From Cytobacillus gottheilii (GTDB lineage Bacteria > Bacillota > Bacilli > Bacillales > Cytobacillaceae), in assembly GCF_900166665.1 (NCBI RefSeq), contig NZ_LT800494.1:1098609-1162608 (forward strand): a stretch of DNA of 64,000 nt, read 5' to 3'. The notes under the pieces were generated by a model, which did not search any database, had not been told where the DNA came from, and saw only the letters and a list, made by a program, of their open reading frames with translations. Numbering within the stretch: the first letter of the stretch is position 1; each line of letters begins with the position of its first letter. Made by a program: the position numbers and the translations under genes. Positions 36,610-46,414 of the stretch are shown here, piece by piece.

Positions 36610-38003
36610 AAAAGCTTTGGGGAGGCAGGTTTACTAAATCCGCTGAAGAATGGGTAGATGAATTTGGTGCATCCATTTCATTCGATCAGGAGCTGGTGCA
36701 GGAGGATCTGGAAGGCAGTATAGCGCATGTTACGATGCTTGCCTCCACTGGCATTATATCTGAAGAGGATGCTGCTAAGATTACAGACGGACTAAACGAA
36801 CTTAAGCAAAAGGCAGAGCGGGAAGAACTGAACTATTCTGTAAAGCTGGAAGATATCCATTTAAACCTGGAAAGCATGCTGACAGAGATTGTTGGTCCAG
36901 TAGGCGGAAAGCTTCATACAGCTAGGAGCCGTAATGATCAAGTAGCAACAGATATGCACTTATACTTGCGGAGTGAAGTTGGCCAAATCATTCAGTTTAC
37001 TGAAGAGCTGCAAAAGGCTCTATTAGAAAAGGCAGAAGAACATGTTGAAACGTTGATGCCAGGTTATACGCATCTCCAAAGAGCACAGCCTATATCTTTT
37101 GGGCATCATTTGATGGCTTATTTTTGGATGCTGCAGCGCGACAAGGAGCGTTTGGCGGAGAGTTTGAAACGCATTAATATCTCCCCGCTTGGCGCCGGTG
37201 CATTAGCAGGAACAACATTTCCGATTGACCGCCAGCAAACGGCTGATTTGCTGGGGTTTGATGGGATTTATGAAAATAGTCTGGATGCGGTTAGTGACCG
37301 TGATTTTATTCTCGAATTCTTATCAAATAGTTCAATTTTAATGATGCACCTATCTCGCTTAAGTGAAGAGTTTATTCTTTGGTCTTCACAGGAGTTTCAA
37401 TTCATTGAACTTGATGACAGTTTTGCAACGGGGAGCAGCATTATGCCGCAGAAGAAAAATCCTGATATGGCAGAATTAATTCGCGGGAAAACGGGTCGTG
37501 TCTATGGCAATTTAGTTGGTTTGCTCACAGTTTTAAAGGGGTTGCCACTGGCATACAACAAAGATATGCAGGAAGATAAAGAAGGCATGTTTGATACGGT
37601 AAAAACGGTAGCAGGTTCGTTAAAGATCTTTGCTGGAATGGTAAGTACAATGAAGGTAAAGAAGCAGCAAATGGAAAAGGCAACAAAAACAGACTTTTCT
37701 AACGCTACGGAACTTGCCGATTATCTTTCTGATAAAGGAATTCCTTTCAGAGAAGCCCATGAAATAGTCGGGAAACTGGTGCTGACATGTGTAGAGAAAG
37801 GCTGCTATCTTGGTGATCTTCCACTAGAAGAGTATAAAAATGCTCATTCTCTTTTTGGAGAAGACATTTATGAGGTGCTTGATCCTTCTAATGCGGTTCA
37901 AAGACGTAATAGTGCTGGCGGAACGGGCTTTAAACAGGTGGAATTAGCAATAGAAAAAGCGAAAAATCTAATAAATAATAAAGAAAAGCACGCTGTTTTG
38001 TAA
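36606..38003 (+). CDS. argH: Argininosuccinate lyase
   Basis: Splits argininosuccinate into arginine and fumarate; 465 aa. The fumarase-family signature [12 protein letters not shown] is present, and the N-terminus [11 protein letters not shown] is typical. The start is GTG 36606, overlapping the argG stop (GTGA), with AAGGTGA 4 bases before. It is translationally coupled to argG. Confidence 0.97.
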   Translation: MKKLWGGRFTKSAEEWVDEFGASISFDQELVQEDLEGSIAHVTMLASTGIISEEDAAKITDGLNELKQKAEREELNYSVKLEDIHLNLESMLTEIVGPVGGKLHTARSRNDQVATDMHLYLRSEVGQIIQFTEELQKALLEKAEEHVETLMPGYTHLQRAQPISFGHHLMAYFWMLQRDKERLAESLKRINISPLGAGALAGTTFPIDRQQTADLLGFDGIYENSLDAVSDRDFILEFLSNSSILMMHLSRLSEEFILWSSQEFQFIELDDSFATGSSIMPQKKNPDMAELIRGKTGRVYGNLVGLLTVLKGLPLAYNKDMQEDKEGMFDTVKTVAGSLKIFAGMVSTMKVKKQQMEKATKTDFSNATELADYLSDKGIPFREAHEIVGKLVLTCVEKGCYLGDLPLEEYKNAHSLFGEDIYEVLDPSNAVQRRNSAGGTGFKQVELAIEKAKNLINNKEKHAVL

Positions 38004-38064
38004 TAAGTAGTTCAGTTATTGGGGAGACACATTATTAATAGCATACGTATTAGCATATCAATTC

Positions 38065-38089
38065 GCATACAAATTGGTATGCTTTTTTT
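38065..38089 (+). terminator. argGH terminator
   Basis: Stem GCATAC / GTATGC with loop AAATTG and seven T. A second upstream GCATAC at 38041 could compete for pairing. Confidence 0.75.
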
Positions 38090-38160
38090 ATTTGATATTA
38101 CTGTGTTTATTATGAAAAACAATCTAAATTAACTGCATAAAAGCATTTTCAATAGCAATG

Positions 38161-38178
38161 TGACAATAGCTATTGTCA
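38161..38178. promoter_or_regulatory. Perfect 18-bp palindrome before the nucleotidyltransferase gene
   Basis: TGACAATAGCTATTGTCA is fully self-complementary. It stands alone in AT-rich DNA, 168 bases before the next gene. It could be an operator or a short hairpin; no protein is assigned. Confidence 0.45.
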
Positions 38179-38345
38179 TTCTGTGATTTATGGTGCTAAT
38201 TCTATTGCCAATTCCTTTGCTATTTTCTAAAATAATTCACGATTTACGCAGTAATTGTAATTTTATGTTAAAATACCTCTAAATGATTTTGAAAATTTTA
38301 AATAAAAAATTAATGGTTTTCTGACAAAATTAGGAGAGAGAAATA

Positions 38346-39140
38346 ATGTTTAGTTTCGAAGAAAGAAGCACTTTTTTTAATAATACTGTTAAGTCATTTG
38401 AATCTTTCGAATTAGTGGAAGGGATTGTTCAATTAGGTTCAGGGGTAATTGGATACAAAGATGAATACTCTGATATTGATTTAATGGTTGCTACTTCAAA
38501 AATTGAAAATGCAGAAACAACAAGAGATTTTATTCGAGATACACTAAAAAGATTCAATCCCTCTTACATCAAAGAGAAGCAGTTTAGTAAAGACATTTTT
38601 CTTGTAATTGCAATTATGGAAAATGGACTCGAAATTAATGTATCTATTGTTCCAAGAGAGTTTTTATCAGTAAAATCTCCTTTATGGAAAGTAATTGTTG
38701 ATAAATCAGGTTTAGTTACGGAGAAAATGAATAATGAAAATGACCGATTTCTTAACAAACCTTTCAAGTATAATGTAGGTATTGATGTTCCATTTGAGTT
38801 TGTATATTGTGTTTTAGCCTTAGAGAAGGAATTGAAAAGGGATAACCTAATTTATGTACTAAAGATGCTTGAGGAAATGAGAGACTTTACCTTAATAGTA
38901 CAAGCATTAAACGAAGACAAAAAACTCCATCAGTTTAAAGCATATGAAACATTGAAACCTTCTTTTGTTAAAGCCTACCTTTCAACATTTCCAAATGAAG
39001 TTTCAGCAGATAATTTAAGAGTATCGGCTGAAAAGTTGAAGGAACTGTTCGTAAGCACGTTAAAACAAAGTTCAATTTTCCATATGGATAATGATTTGGA
39101 ACAACTTTTGAATAAGCCTAATATGACAAATATATCTTAA
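38346..39140 (+). CDS. Nucleotidyltransferase-domain protein, possibly resistance-related
   Basis: A 264-residue protein with the polymerase-beta-like nucleotidyltransferase motif GSGVIGYKDEYSDIDL near residue 31, the GS...DxD pair that binds Mg-ATP. A third acidic residue is probably in GLEINVSIV. The rest is a helical domain. It resembles lincosamide or aminoglycoside nucleotidyltransferases in layout, but the substrate cannot be read from sequence. It is AT-richer than its neighbours and, as far as I recall, absent at this place in B. subtilis, so it is probably acquired. AGGAGAG precedes the ATG, and it has its own terminator. Confidence 0.78.
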   Translation: MFSFEERSTFFNNTVKSFESFELVEGIVQLGSGVIGYKDEYSDIDLMVATSKIENAETTRDFIRDTLKRFNPSYIKEKQFSKDIFLVIAIMENGLEINVSIVPREFLSVKSPLWKVIVDKSGLVTEKMNNENDRFLNKPFKYNVGIDVPFEFVYCVLALEKELKRDNLIYVLKMLEEMRDFTLIVQALNEDKKLHQFKAYETLKPSFVKAYLSTFPNEVSADNLRVSAEKLKELFVSTLKQSSIFHMDNDLEQLLNKPNMTNIS

Positions 39141-39143
39141 TGA

Positions 39144-39171
39144 TAAAACGCTTGGTTGCCCAAGCGTTTTA
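39144..39171. terminator. Terminator after the nucleotidyltransferase gene
   Basis: Perfect stem AAAACGCTTGG / CCAAGCGTTTT with loop TTGC; useful in both directions. Confidence 0.88.
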
Positions 39172-39332
39172 TTGTGCTAATTATTCAGTTATTTAATGGT
39201 CAATTGATGTGTTAAACAATATGTTTTTTAGAGTGCTTTTAGTTATTCTCCACATTATCTGAATTATTTAGTTTTGTAACAGTGTACTTTTTTTTCAATG
39301 GTTTCATATACAATGATGTCATTATAAGTAGA

Positions 39333-39785
39333 TTATTCTGCTTCTTTTTTTGTCCGAACAACTAAAACATCACATTCCGCATAACGAGTAATATGCTCGG
39401 AAACACTGCCGATAAGGAATCGTTCAACGGCATTCATTCCTGTTGCTCCACAAATAATTAAGTCTACCTGATGGTTTTTGGCCATTTCTTTTGGAACTTT
39501 TACTTTTGGAGATCCGAAATCAATCTCATAATCAACTTGGCTGACACCTGCATCTAATGCTTCTTTTTTGTATTTTTCCATTAGTTCAACCGCATATTCA
39601 TTGGCACGGTCTGCAACTGCTCGATCATAGGCTTCAACTGTAGCAAATGTACGTGTATCAATGATATGAGCTACAATAATTTTCGCTTGATTTCGCTTCG
39701 CTATTTCAATTGCTTTCCTAAAAGCCCAATCTGCCTCTGTAGATCCATCAACAGCAACAAGTATATTTTCATAATTCATAGCCAT
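39333..39785 (-). CDS. Universal stress protein (UspA family)
   Basis: A 150-residue UspA-fold protein. The ATP-binding signature G-x2-G-x9-G-S is present in GATGMNAVERFLIGSVSEHI, so it probably binds ATP. The N-terminus ILVAVDGSTEADWAFRKAIE is typical. GGAGGAGA precedes the ATG. It is divergent from the small gene at 39889. Confidence 0.93.
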   Translation of the reverse strand: MAMNYENILVAVDGSTEADWAFRKAIEIAKRNQAKIIVAHIIDTRTFATVEAYDRAVADRANEYAVELMEKYKKEALDAGVSQVDYEIDFGSPKVKVPKEMAKNHQVDLIICGATGMNAVERFLIGSVSEHITRYAECDVLVVRTKKEAE

Positions 39786-39888
39786 AAAAAATCTCCTCCT
39801 TTACCTAAATTATACATACCCCAAACTTGTATAACTTTAACAAAAAATCGAACAATATATGGAGAACTTAAAAAAGGAGCGATAATAA

Positions 39889-40044
39889 ATGAAAAAACAG
39901 GATGCAAATAATCAATCTTATTATGAGCTGGATGAAAAAGGCACAAATGAAGTAAGCGAGCAAATTACAAACGCCTATAATAGCGGTGTGATTGATTATT
40001 CAGAAGAGCAAATTCAAAAACAAAATAAGAAAAAACGCCACTAA
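39889..40044 (+). CDS. Small acidic protein, possibly DUF4025/YozQ-like
   Basis: A 51-residue hydrophilic protein whose centre EVSEQITNAYNSGVID resembles the conserved stretch of small YozQ-like (DUF4025) proteins, from memory. A strong AAAAAGGAGCG lies upstream of the ATG. It is too short for many gene callers. Element copy 3 starts 12 bases after its stop, but in the opposite direction. Function unknown. Confidence 0.7.
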   Translation: MKKQDANNQSYYELDEKGTNEVSEQITNAYNSGVIDYSEEQIQKQNKKKRH

Positions 40045-40055
40045 TGTAAACGAAT

Positions 40056-40377
40056 AAAGAGGCTGGATAATACGAAATTAATCTTTCTAAAACACGAATA
40101 TTCAATATTTTGATTTGGGTATTTAAACAAGTCCGTTCCACCTGCGCTGCGGACCCTCGCTTTCCGTGGGGAGGAAGGTGAGCCTCCTCGAAGCAAAAGC
40201 TTCTGCGGGGTCTCACCTTTTCCTCTATTGACCACAGGAGTCGAGGGTCCTCCGCTCCATTTCACTCATGTTAATAAAATATATTTTATAATCTTAAAAA
40301 AACCGAATGATTAGCAAGATAACTTCCTAACCATTCGGTTCTATGAGTGTGTTAAATACTTATGTCCCACCCTCTTT
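40056..40377 (-). repeat. Dispersed element, copy 3 (reverse orientation)
   Basis: Read on the minus strand it has the AAAGAGGGTGGGACATAAG end, terminator hairpin CCGAATGGTTAGG/GATTAGCAAG side with T-run, core and TCCAGCCTCTTT end. Its core pairs AAGGTGAG with CTCACCTT, where copy 1 pairs AAGCTGAG with CTCAGCTT. It ends 14 bases from the pepQ-like stop, so it again follows a gene in sense orientation. The frames 39965-40216 and 40041-40265 inside it are spurious. Confidence 0.92.
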
Positions 40378-40391
40378 ATTCTGCTATTGTT

Positions 40392-41486
40392 CTAGATGAT
40401 TTGCAGTTCCTTAGGAAATTTCGTTAACACTTCTACACCATCTTCGGTAACAGCCAGATCGTCTTCAATTCGAACTCCTGCAACACCGGGTACATAGATG
40501 CCCGGTTCAATTGTATAGACCATTCCTTTTTCAAGCTGAAGCGGATTTGCTTCTGTTAAGGAAGGGTATTCATGCACACTGATTCCCAGTCCATGGCCTA
40601 AACGGTGAGGGAAATAGTCTCCATACCCTGCATCTCTAATAATATTTCTTGCTGTTAAATCAATATCAGCAGCCGTCATACCAGGTTTACTGGCTTCTAC
40701 TGCTGCCAGCTGTGCTTTTAAAACGGTATCATAGATTTCTTTTTGCTTATCATTGATATCGCCAAATGCAATGGTTCTAGTAATATCAGAACAATATCCT
40801 TTCCATACCACACCAAGGTCGAATAAAACCAGATCACCCTTTTTCATCTTGGTCATTCCTGGTGTGCCATGTGGTGAAGCACCATTAGCTCCAGTCAAAA
40901 CCATGGTTGAAAAGGACATTTCGTTGACACCCTTTTTCTTAAGTGCATACTCAATTGCTGCTAATACATCAAGTTCTGTTTTTCCTTCCGCAATTTCCGA
41001 GCAGCCGACTTCAATTGCGTAGTCTGCTAAAGCACACGCTTCTCTAATGATTTCAAGCTCTTGCTCATCCTTTACCATTCGAAGCTTTCTGAGTTTCTCC
41101 TCAGCTGAAACAAACTGTGTGCTGCTGAAAAGCTGTGTAATGGCTTCATAGCGTTCCACATTCATATGCTCTTTTTCAATTGCTGCCTTTGTAATATGAG
41201 TCACGCGTTTTTGAATAGCCTGGTGAACTTTTTCCCAAGGATTTTCGATATCACTATATCCAATGATTTCATGGTTCCAGCCAGCCTGTTTGGCATCTTC
41301 TTTTTCCATGGCAGGGCATACGAGAAATGGCTCAGCATCTTGAAAAACCGCAAGTCCCAGTAAACGCTCATGCGGATCACTGAAAAATCCGCTCAAATAA
41401 AAAACATTATCAGAAGAGGTGATAAAGCTAAACTGTATATCATTCTCTTTCATCCACTCAGAAACACTATGTAACTTTTTATTCAT
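40392..41486 (-). CDS. M24-family Xaa-Pro peptidase
   Basis: A 364-residue aminopeptidase P/prolidase type enzyme. An N-terminal creatinase-like domain (to about 130) precedes the pita-bread metallopeptidase domain. Metal ligands are seen in LFDLGVVWKGYCSDITRT (two Asp), GHGLGISVHE (His), TIEPGIY (Glu) and VRIEDDLAVT (Glu). It cuts peptide bonds next to proline; whether it acts on dipeptides (PepQ) or longer peptides (PapA/B) is not settled. TAGGGAGG precedes the ATG. Confidence 0.9.
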   Translation of the reverse strand: MNKKLHSVSEWMKENDIQFSFITSSDNVFYLSGFFSDPHERLLGLAVFQDAEPFLVCPAMEKEDAKQAGWNHEIIGYSDIENPWEKVHQAIQKRVTHITKAAIEKEHMNVERYEAITQLFSSTQFVSAEEKLRKLRMVKDEQELEIIREACALADYAIEVGCSEIAEGKTELDVLAAIEYALKKKGVNEMSFSTMVLTGANGASPHGTPGMTKMKKGDLVLFDLGVVWKGYCSDITRTIAFGDINDKQKEIYDTVLKAQLAAVEASKPGMTAADIDLTARNIIRDAGYGDYFPHRLGHGLGISVHEYPSLTEANPLQLEKGMVYTIEPGIYVPGVAGVRIEDDLAVTEDGVEVLTKFPKELQII

Positions 41487-41701
41487 ATATATACCTCCCT
41501 AATCGTCCTTACTATGAGAGTAGCAACTAATAAAGGAAAAGTAAATATCAAGAACCTAGAGAGATGCCGATGAAATTTATAATTCATGTTACAAGGGGAT
41601 TTTCACTGAATTTATATTTTACGTTACATAATGGATATAAAAAAAGGGAATAGCAACTATGTGGAAGTAGTGAATGAAGAAAATGTTAAGGAGTGTTGAT
41701 C

Positions 41702-42382
41702 TTGGAAGTATCATATCATGGACATTCAATCGTGAAGATTGAAACAAATGGAAAAACGATTCTTATCGATCCTTTTATTAATGGGAATGAACTAACAGAT
41801 TTAAAAGCTGAAGATGTAAAAGCAGATGTCATCATTGTCACACATGGCCATGGCGATCATTTAGGTGATACAGTTGAAATAGCAAAAAAGAATGATGCGT
41901 TAGTAATTGGGAATGCAGAGCTTGCTGCCTATTTAGGCTGGCAAGGAGTCAAGACCCATGGAATGAGCATTGGCGGAGCTTACGAATTTGATTTTGGGAA
42001 AGTGAAGTTAACACAAGCTATCCACGGAACAGGGTACATTACGGATGACCAGCAAATTATTTATTTGGGGATGCCAGCCGGAGTGCTGTTTATGGCAGAA
42101 GGAAAAACCGTATATCATGCGGGAGACACAGCCTTATTCTCAGATATGAAGCTAATTGGGCAGCGTCATCCTATCGATGTAGCATTTTTGCCGATTGGCG
42201 ATAATTTTACGATGGGCCCTGAGGATGCTGCTTATGCAGCCAAATTATTGCAGGCAAAAACAGTGGTGCCAATTCATTTCAATACATTCCCGCCAATTAA
42301 ACAGGATCCCCATGAATTTATTAAGCTTCTTGATGATCAAAGCGGAAAAGTACTAGAGACCGGCGAGTCGATTGAACTGTAG
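41702..42382 (+). CDS. ytkL: UPF0173 metal-dependent hydrolase YtkL
   Basis: A metallo-beta-lactamase fold protein of 226 aa. Metal ligands are in [11 protein letters not shown] (HxHxDH), [16 protein letters not shown] and PIHFNTFP. Substrate unknown. TTG 41702 is chosen since AAGGAG lies 8 bases upstream and the start MEVSYHGHS matches the family; the longer frame begins inside that site. Element copy 4 follows. Confidence 0.9.
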   Translation: MEVSYHGHSIVKIETNGKTILIDPFINGNELTDLKAEDVKADVIIVTHGHGDHLGDTVEIAKKNDALVIGNAELAAYLGWQGVKTHGMSIGGAYEFDFGKVKLTQAIHGTGYITDDQQIIYLGMPAGVLFMAEGKTVYHAGDTALFSDMKLIGQRHPIDVAFLPIGDNFTMGPEDAAYAAKLLQAKTVVPIHFNTFPPIKQDPHEFIKLLDDQSGKVLETGESIEL

Positions 42383-42445
42383 TAAGGTTTTTATTATTAG
42401 AGTATGAACTGTCTTCTAAATGTAGAGAGCTAAAGATGGAAAAAT

Positions 42446-42771
42446 AAGGAGACTGGGACATAAGTATTTAACATGAACAGAGAACCAAGTGATTAGGAAG
42501 TGCATCTTTCTAATCACTTGGTTTTTTTATTTATGCTTATAAAAATATTTTATTAATATGAGTGAAATGGAGCGGAGGACACTCGACTCCTGTGGGCAAT
42601 AGAGGAAAGGGTGAGACCCCGCAGGAGCACAGCGCGACGAGGAGGCTCAGCTTCCTCCCCACGGAAAGCGAGGGTCCGCAGCGCAGTGGAACGGCTTATG
42701 TAAACACACAACCATGACAATGACTATTCATGTTTAGAAATAGAATTATAGTTTAGTTCCAGTCGCTGTTT
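42446..42771 (+). repeat. Dispersed element, copy 4
   Basis: Begins AAGGAGACTGGGACATAAG and ends TTAGTTCCAGTCGCTGTTT, so the right end has drifted. The terminator hairpin (CCAAGTGATTAG / CTAATCACTTGG, T-run, 42484-42527) has changed on both arms compared with copy 5 and still pairs. The core is intact except for a changed apical loop (GGAGCACAGCGCG). It lies 63 bases after ytkL in sense orientation. Confidence 0.88.
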
Positions 42772-42839
42772 GCATGTTTTCAGCATGTCCGCATACATTT
42801 TAAAGAGAGATGTAAGAGAGATGTATTAGGAGGGAAATC

Positions 42840-43082
42840 ATGAATAAAAATCGTTACTTATTATGTTTGCTCATTTGTGGGCTCATGCTTTATTATGCTG
42901 TGCCGCGTTTAAGTATTCAGGCAGGAGGCGAGCAAGGCTTATTCTCTGCCGTATGGCTTGCATTTATGTTAATGGCCGTTGCCGGAAATTTAACAGCAAT
43001 GCTCTATACTCCAAGACGTACTGCTGTCACACAAAAAACACAGCTCACTGGCAAAAGAAAAATCCGCTCTTATAATCGCTAG
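42840..43082 (+). CDS. Small two-helix membrane protein
   Basis: An 80-residue protein with two membrane segments (about residues 6-24 and 37-55) and a basic tail ending GKRKIRSYNR. AGGAGGG precedes the ATG. I do not recognise the family. It lies upstream of ytoI in the same direction, with an 80-base gap, and may share its transcript. Confidence 0.75.
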   Translation: MNKNRYLLCLLICGLMLYYAVPRLSIQAGGEQGLFSAVWLAFMLMAVAGNLTAMLYTPRRTAVTQKTQLTGKRKIRSYNR

Positions 43083-43161
43083 CAATTGGCACGCTGAATT
43101 GAATATAGACCCTCTTAACCTTATAATAGACTTAGCATTAAGGAGAAGAGGGTGACAAGGA

Positions 43162-44481
43162 TTGGCGACGAAACACGAACAAATCCTGCAATATATAGAT
43201 GAATTGCCTGTTGGGGAAAAGATTTCTGTTAGACAGATTGCAAAAGCATTATCTGTGAGCGAAGGAACAGCATATCGAGCCATTAAGGAAGCCGAGAATA
43301 AAGGGTATGTCAGTACTATTGAACGTGTTGGCACGATTAGAATTGAACGGAAGAAGAAAGAAAACATCGAAAAACTTACGTACGCAGAGGTTGTCAATAT
43401 TGTCGATGGCCAAGTCTTAGGAGGCAGATCAGGACTTCATAAAACACTCAACAAGTTTGTGATTGGAGCAATGGAACTTGACGCCATGATGCGTTATACC
43501 GGAGCTGGCAATCTTTTGATTATCGGGAATCGGACGAATGCTCATGAGCTGGCTTTAAAAGCAGGTGCGGCAGTGCTCATCACTGGGGGATTTGATACAG
43601 ATGATGATGTTAAGAAAATTGCAGATGACTTGCAGCTTCCGGTCATCTCAACCAGCTATGATACCTTTACTGTCGCCACCATGATCAATCGAGCCATTTA
43701 TGATCAGCTGATCAAAAAAGAAATTGTCCTTGTAGAGGATATTTTAACACCTATAGAAGAGACGACTGTCCTTAGAACTACAGATACAGTCGAGGATTGG
43801 TTTACATATAACCGGCAGACAACTCATAGCCGTTTTCCTGTAGTTGATCATAATGGAAAAGTATATGGAATGGTTACTTCAAAAGATGTTATGGGCAGAG
43901 ACCCGCAAACAGCTATTGAGAAGATCATGACAAAAAACCCGATGACGGTTGGAGGGAAAACAAGTGTTGCTTCTTCCTCCCATATGATGGTCTGGGAAGG
44001 AATTGAACTGTTGCCGGTAGTGGATGATGCTAATAAACTAATTGGTATTATCAGCAGGCAGGATGTATTAAAAGCGTTACAAATGATTCAGAGGCAGCCG
44101 CAGGTAGGGGAGACGCTTGATGATATTGTGACCAATCAATTTGTCGTCACCAAAGGAAAAGGCAAAGGCGATGATGTCTACCAATGTGATGTCACTCCGC
44201 AAATGACAAATTATCTTGGCACCATATCTTATGGCGTGTTTACTACGATTGTTTCTGAAGCAGCCAATCGAATTCTTAAAAGCTACAAAAAAGGGGATCT
44301 GGTTGTAGAGAATATGACAATCTATTTTTTGAAGCCAGTACAAATTGACAGCACCCTTGATATTTTCCCAAAAGTACTGGAGGTAGGTCGGAAATTTGGT
44401 AAAGTGGATGTTGAAGTATTCAATGAAGGCATCCTTGTCGGTAAGGCCATGATGATGTGTCAACTGATTGATAGAAGCTGA
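43162..44481 (+). CDS. ytoI: HTH-DRTGG-CBS-hotdog protein YtoI
   Basis: A 439-residue multidomain protein. Order: winged-helix DNA-binding part (residues 1-60, VRQIAKALSVSEGTAYRAI), DRTGG domain (about 70-185), two CBS domains (about 190-310, HSRFPVVDHNGKVYGMVTS and IELLPVVDDANKLIGIIS), and a C-terminal hotdog thioesterase-like domain (about 325-435). CBS pairs bind adenine nucleotides, so it may sense nucleotide state; the target is unknown. The start is TTG 43162 behind AGAGGGTG. Confidence 0.9.
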   Translation: MATKHEQILQYIDELPVGEKISVRQIAKALSVSEGTAYRAIKEAENKGYVSTIERVGTIRIERKKKENIEKLTYAEVVNIVDGQVLGGRSGLHKTLNKFVIGAMELDAMMRYTGAGNLLIIGNRTNAHELALKAGAAVLITGGFDTDDDVKKIADDLQLPVISTSYDTFTVATMINRAIYDQLIKKEIVLVEDILTPIEETTVLRTTDTVEDWFTYNRQTTHSRFPVVDHNGKVYGMVTSKDVMGRDPQTAIEKIMTKNPMTVGGKTSVASSSHMMVWEGIELLPVVDDANKLIGIISRQDVLKALQMIQRQPQVGETLDDIVTNQFVVTKGKGKGDDVYQCDVTPQMTNYLGTISYGVFTTIVSEAANRILKSYKKGDLVVENMTIYFLKPVQIDSTLDIFPKVLEVGRKFGKVDVEVFNEGILVGKAMMMCQLIDRS

Positions 44482-44526
44482 TCAGATCTATTTATATCTA
44501 GAAACTTCGTCATCTAGGCATGAAAA

Positions 44527-44547
44527 AGCCCGCCATTTGCCGGCGGG
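44527..44547 (-). terminator. ytpI terminator
   Basis: Stem GCCCGCC / GGCGGGC; on the minus strand it is followed by TTTTT, which fits termination of ytpI. The plus side lacks a good T-run. Confidence 0.78.
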
Positions 44548-44571
44548 CCAGTTTATCCTATTTTTAATGCT

Positions 44572-44877
44572 TTATCCTTTTTTATACGCTTCAACCTCTG
44601 CTGCTGCATGAGGCAGATGAAATTTATACGCTTTAAAGCCAGTATATAGGCAAAGCACACCGACAATGATAAAAATAGCTGAAACAATGTAGGCTGTTGT
44701 ATTAGGCATTAAAAATAGCTGGTTTACTCCAAAAATTCCAACAAATGAGCCTAACGCCATTCTGCCTTTTGCGGTGATCCAATGACTTTCAGCAGGACCT
44801 TTAGCCATAAATGATCTTACTTTGTAGAAAATATAAAGTGAGAACGATACAATCACTAGTATAACGAGTATGGGCAT
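44572..44877 (-). CDS. ytpI: YtpI-like small membrane protein
   Basis: A 101-residue protein with three membrane segments (about 3-18, 38-53 and 58-78) and a charged tail. It matches B. subtilis YtpI in size, features (LYIFYKVRS, SFVGIFGVNQLFL) and place between ytoI and nrnA. ATG 44877 follows CTTGGAGG; the longer frame to 44901 would include that site. Function unknown. Confidence 0.88.
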   Translation of the reverse strand: MPILVILVIVSFSLYIFYKVRSFMAKGPAESHWITAKGRMALGSFVGIFGVNQLFLMPNTTAYIVSAIFIIVGVLCLYTGFKAYKFHLPHAAAEVEAYKKG

Positions 44878-45081
44878 TGTTAAACCTCCAAGTGTAATCA
44901 ATCATCTTTATTTTAACGGGAAAAACAGTAAAATTCCAATTATATTTATAAATGAGCAGGTAAAACGATTGAATCCCAATAATATATAATACAAGTTATT
45001 ACTAGGCGTTTCAGTTACTGAATCACCTAGTATGCTTATGGTCAATTAAATTATCAAATGTAAATTCTAAAGGAGTATCTC

Positions 45082-46017
45082 ATGAAAAAGCAAATAATCG
45101 AAAAGATAAAGCAGTATGAAACCATCATTATACATAGACATGTAAGGCCAGATCCAGATGCATATGGATCGCAGGGAGGACTGGCAGAAGTTATTCAAGC
45201 ATCTTTTCCTGACAAAAGGATATATGCAGTTGGTCAGGAAGAAGAGACGCTGCACTATCTGCGCCGGTTAGACAATATCTCAGATGAAACGTTTAAAGGA
45301 GCGCTTGTGATTGTCTGTGATACAGCCAATACAGAGCGAATTTGTGATCAGCGTTATACAATGGGCGATTACTTAATTAAAATTGACCATCATCCGAATG
45401 TAGATCCATATGGAGACATTATGTGGGTTGATACCAATGCAAGCTCTACCAGTGAGATGATTTATGAATTTTATAAAGAAGGAAAGGAATTAGGTCTCGA
45501 GATGTCTGATGAGGCAGCCCGCCTTCTTTTTGCAGGGATTGTAGGAGATACCGGCAGATTTTTATATCCAAGCTCAACAGAAAAAACATTTGCCTATGCA
45601 GGTGAATTGATTCACTACCAATTTTCGCGTACAGAGCTTTTCGACAAAATGTATGAGCTGCAGCCGAATATTGTGAAACTGAATGGTTTTGTGCTGCAGA
45701 ACTTTGAAATGCTTGCAAATGGTGCTGCTATGATGGTGCTGAAAAAAGAGCTGCTCGAAACCTATGAGGCCAAACCTTCTCAAGCTTCCTTACTGGTCAG
45801 TGAACTTGGAAATGTGGCAGGCATTAAAGCATGGGTGTTTTTTATCGAGGAAGAAGATCAAATCCGTGTGCGGTTGCGCTCAAAGGGACCGGTTATTAAT
45901 GGTATTGCTGCTAAATATAACGGAGGCGGCCATCCGCTGGCTGCAGGTGCTTCCATCTATTCATGGGAAGAAATGAGCTCTGTCATAAAGGATTTAGAAG
46001 AGGTTTGTAAAAAGTAA
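45082..46017 (+). CDS. nrnA: Oligoribonuclease / pAp phosphatase NrnA
   Basis: DHH/DHHA1 phosphoesterase of 311 aa that degrades very short RNA (nanoRNA), removes phosphate from pAp, and helps clear pGpG. Motifs are IHRHVRPDPDAYGSQ, CDTANTERI, IDHHPN, and DHHA1 GGGHPLAAGAS. AAAGGAG precedes the ATG. The terminal repeat of element copy 5 begins inside its stop codon (TAAAGAGG). With dgcP in the same window, it could complete c-di-GMP turnover. Confidence 0.96.
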   Translation: MKKQIIEKIKQYETIIIHRHVRPDPDAYGSQGGLAEVIQASFPDKRIYAVGQEEETLHYLRRLDNISDETFKGALVIVCDTANTERICDQRYTMGDYLIKIDHHPNVDPYGDIMWVDTNASSTSEMIYEFYKEGKELGLEMSDEAARLLFAGIVGDTGRFLYPSSTEKTFAYAGELIHYQFSRTELFDKMYELQPNIVKLNGFVLQNFEMLANGAAMMVLKKELLETYEAKPSQASLLVSELGNVAGIKAWVFFIEEEDQIRVRLRSKGPVINGIAAKYNGGGHPLAAGASIYSWEEMSSVIKDLEEVCKK

Positions 46018-46340
46018 AGAGGCTGGGACATAAGTATTTAACACAACCACAGAACCGAATGATTAGGAGGTGAATCTTTCTAATCATCCGGTTTTTTTGT
46101 TTGTTTAACATTTAATATTTCTAAACATGAGTGAAATGGAGCGGAGGACCCTCGACTCCTATGGGCAATGGAGGAAAAGGTGAGACCCCGCAGGAGCTTT
46201 GCTCCGAGGAGGCTCAGCTTCCTCCCCATGGAAAGCGAGGGTCTGGAGCGCAGGTGGAACGATCTTGTGTAAACACGTAAACCTTGAAAATGAACATTCG
46301 TGTTTCACAAATAGTAGTTTCGTTTTGTCCCAGCTTCTTT
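46016..46340 (+). repeat. Dispersed element, copy 5
   Basis: AAAGAGGCTGGGACA starts in the second base of the nrnA stop codon; the right end is TGTCCCAGCTTCTTT. Terminator CCGAATGATTAG / CTAATCATCCGG with seven T at 46054-46098. The GC core (46131-46260) has apical pairing GGAGC/GCTCC. The overlapping frames 46159-46386 and 46199-46405 are spurious. Confidence 0.92.
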
Positions 46341-46414
46341 TTGCTTGTCGCGTTTTGCTTAGTATTTGCCTGCCCATTTCAGGCAAGTATCCTAACCAAT
46401 TCTAGGATCCATTT

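Noticed and set aside
39965..40044. Treating the end of the 39889 gene as part of element copy 3
   Set aside because: The element starts at 40056, after the stop codon; the small gene is separate, and the element belongs in orientation to the pepQ-like gene.
42863..43075. 70-codon alternative frame over the small membrane protein gene
   Set aside because: The frame at 42840 has a strong ribosome binding site and clean membrane segments; this one has neither.
44077..44463. 128-codon frame antisense to ytoI
   Set aside because: Covered by the hotdog domain of ytoI on the other strand; no start signal.
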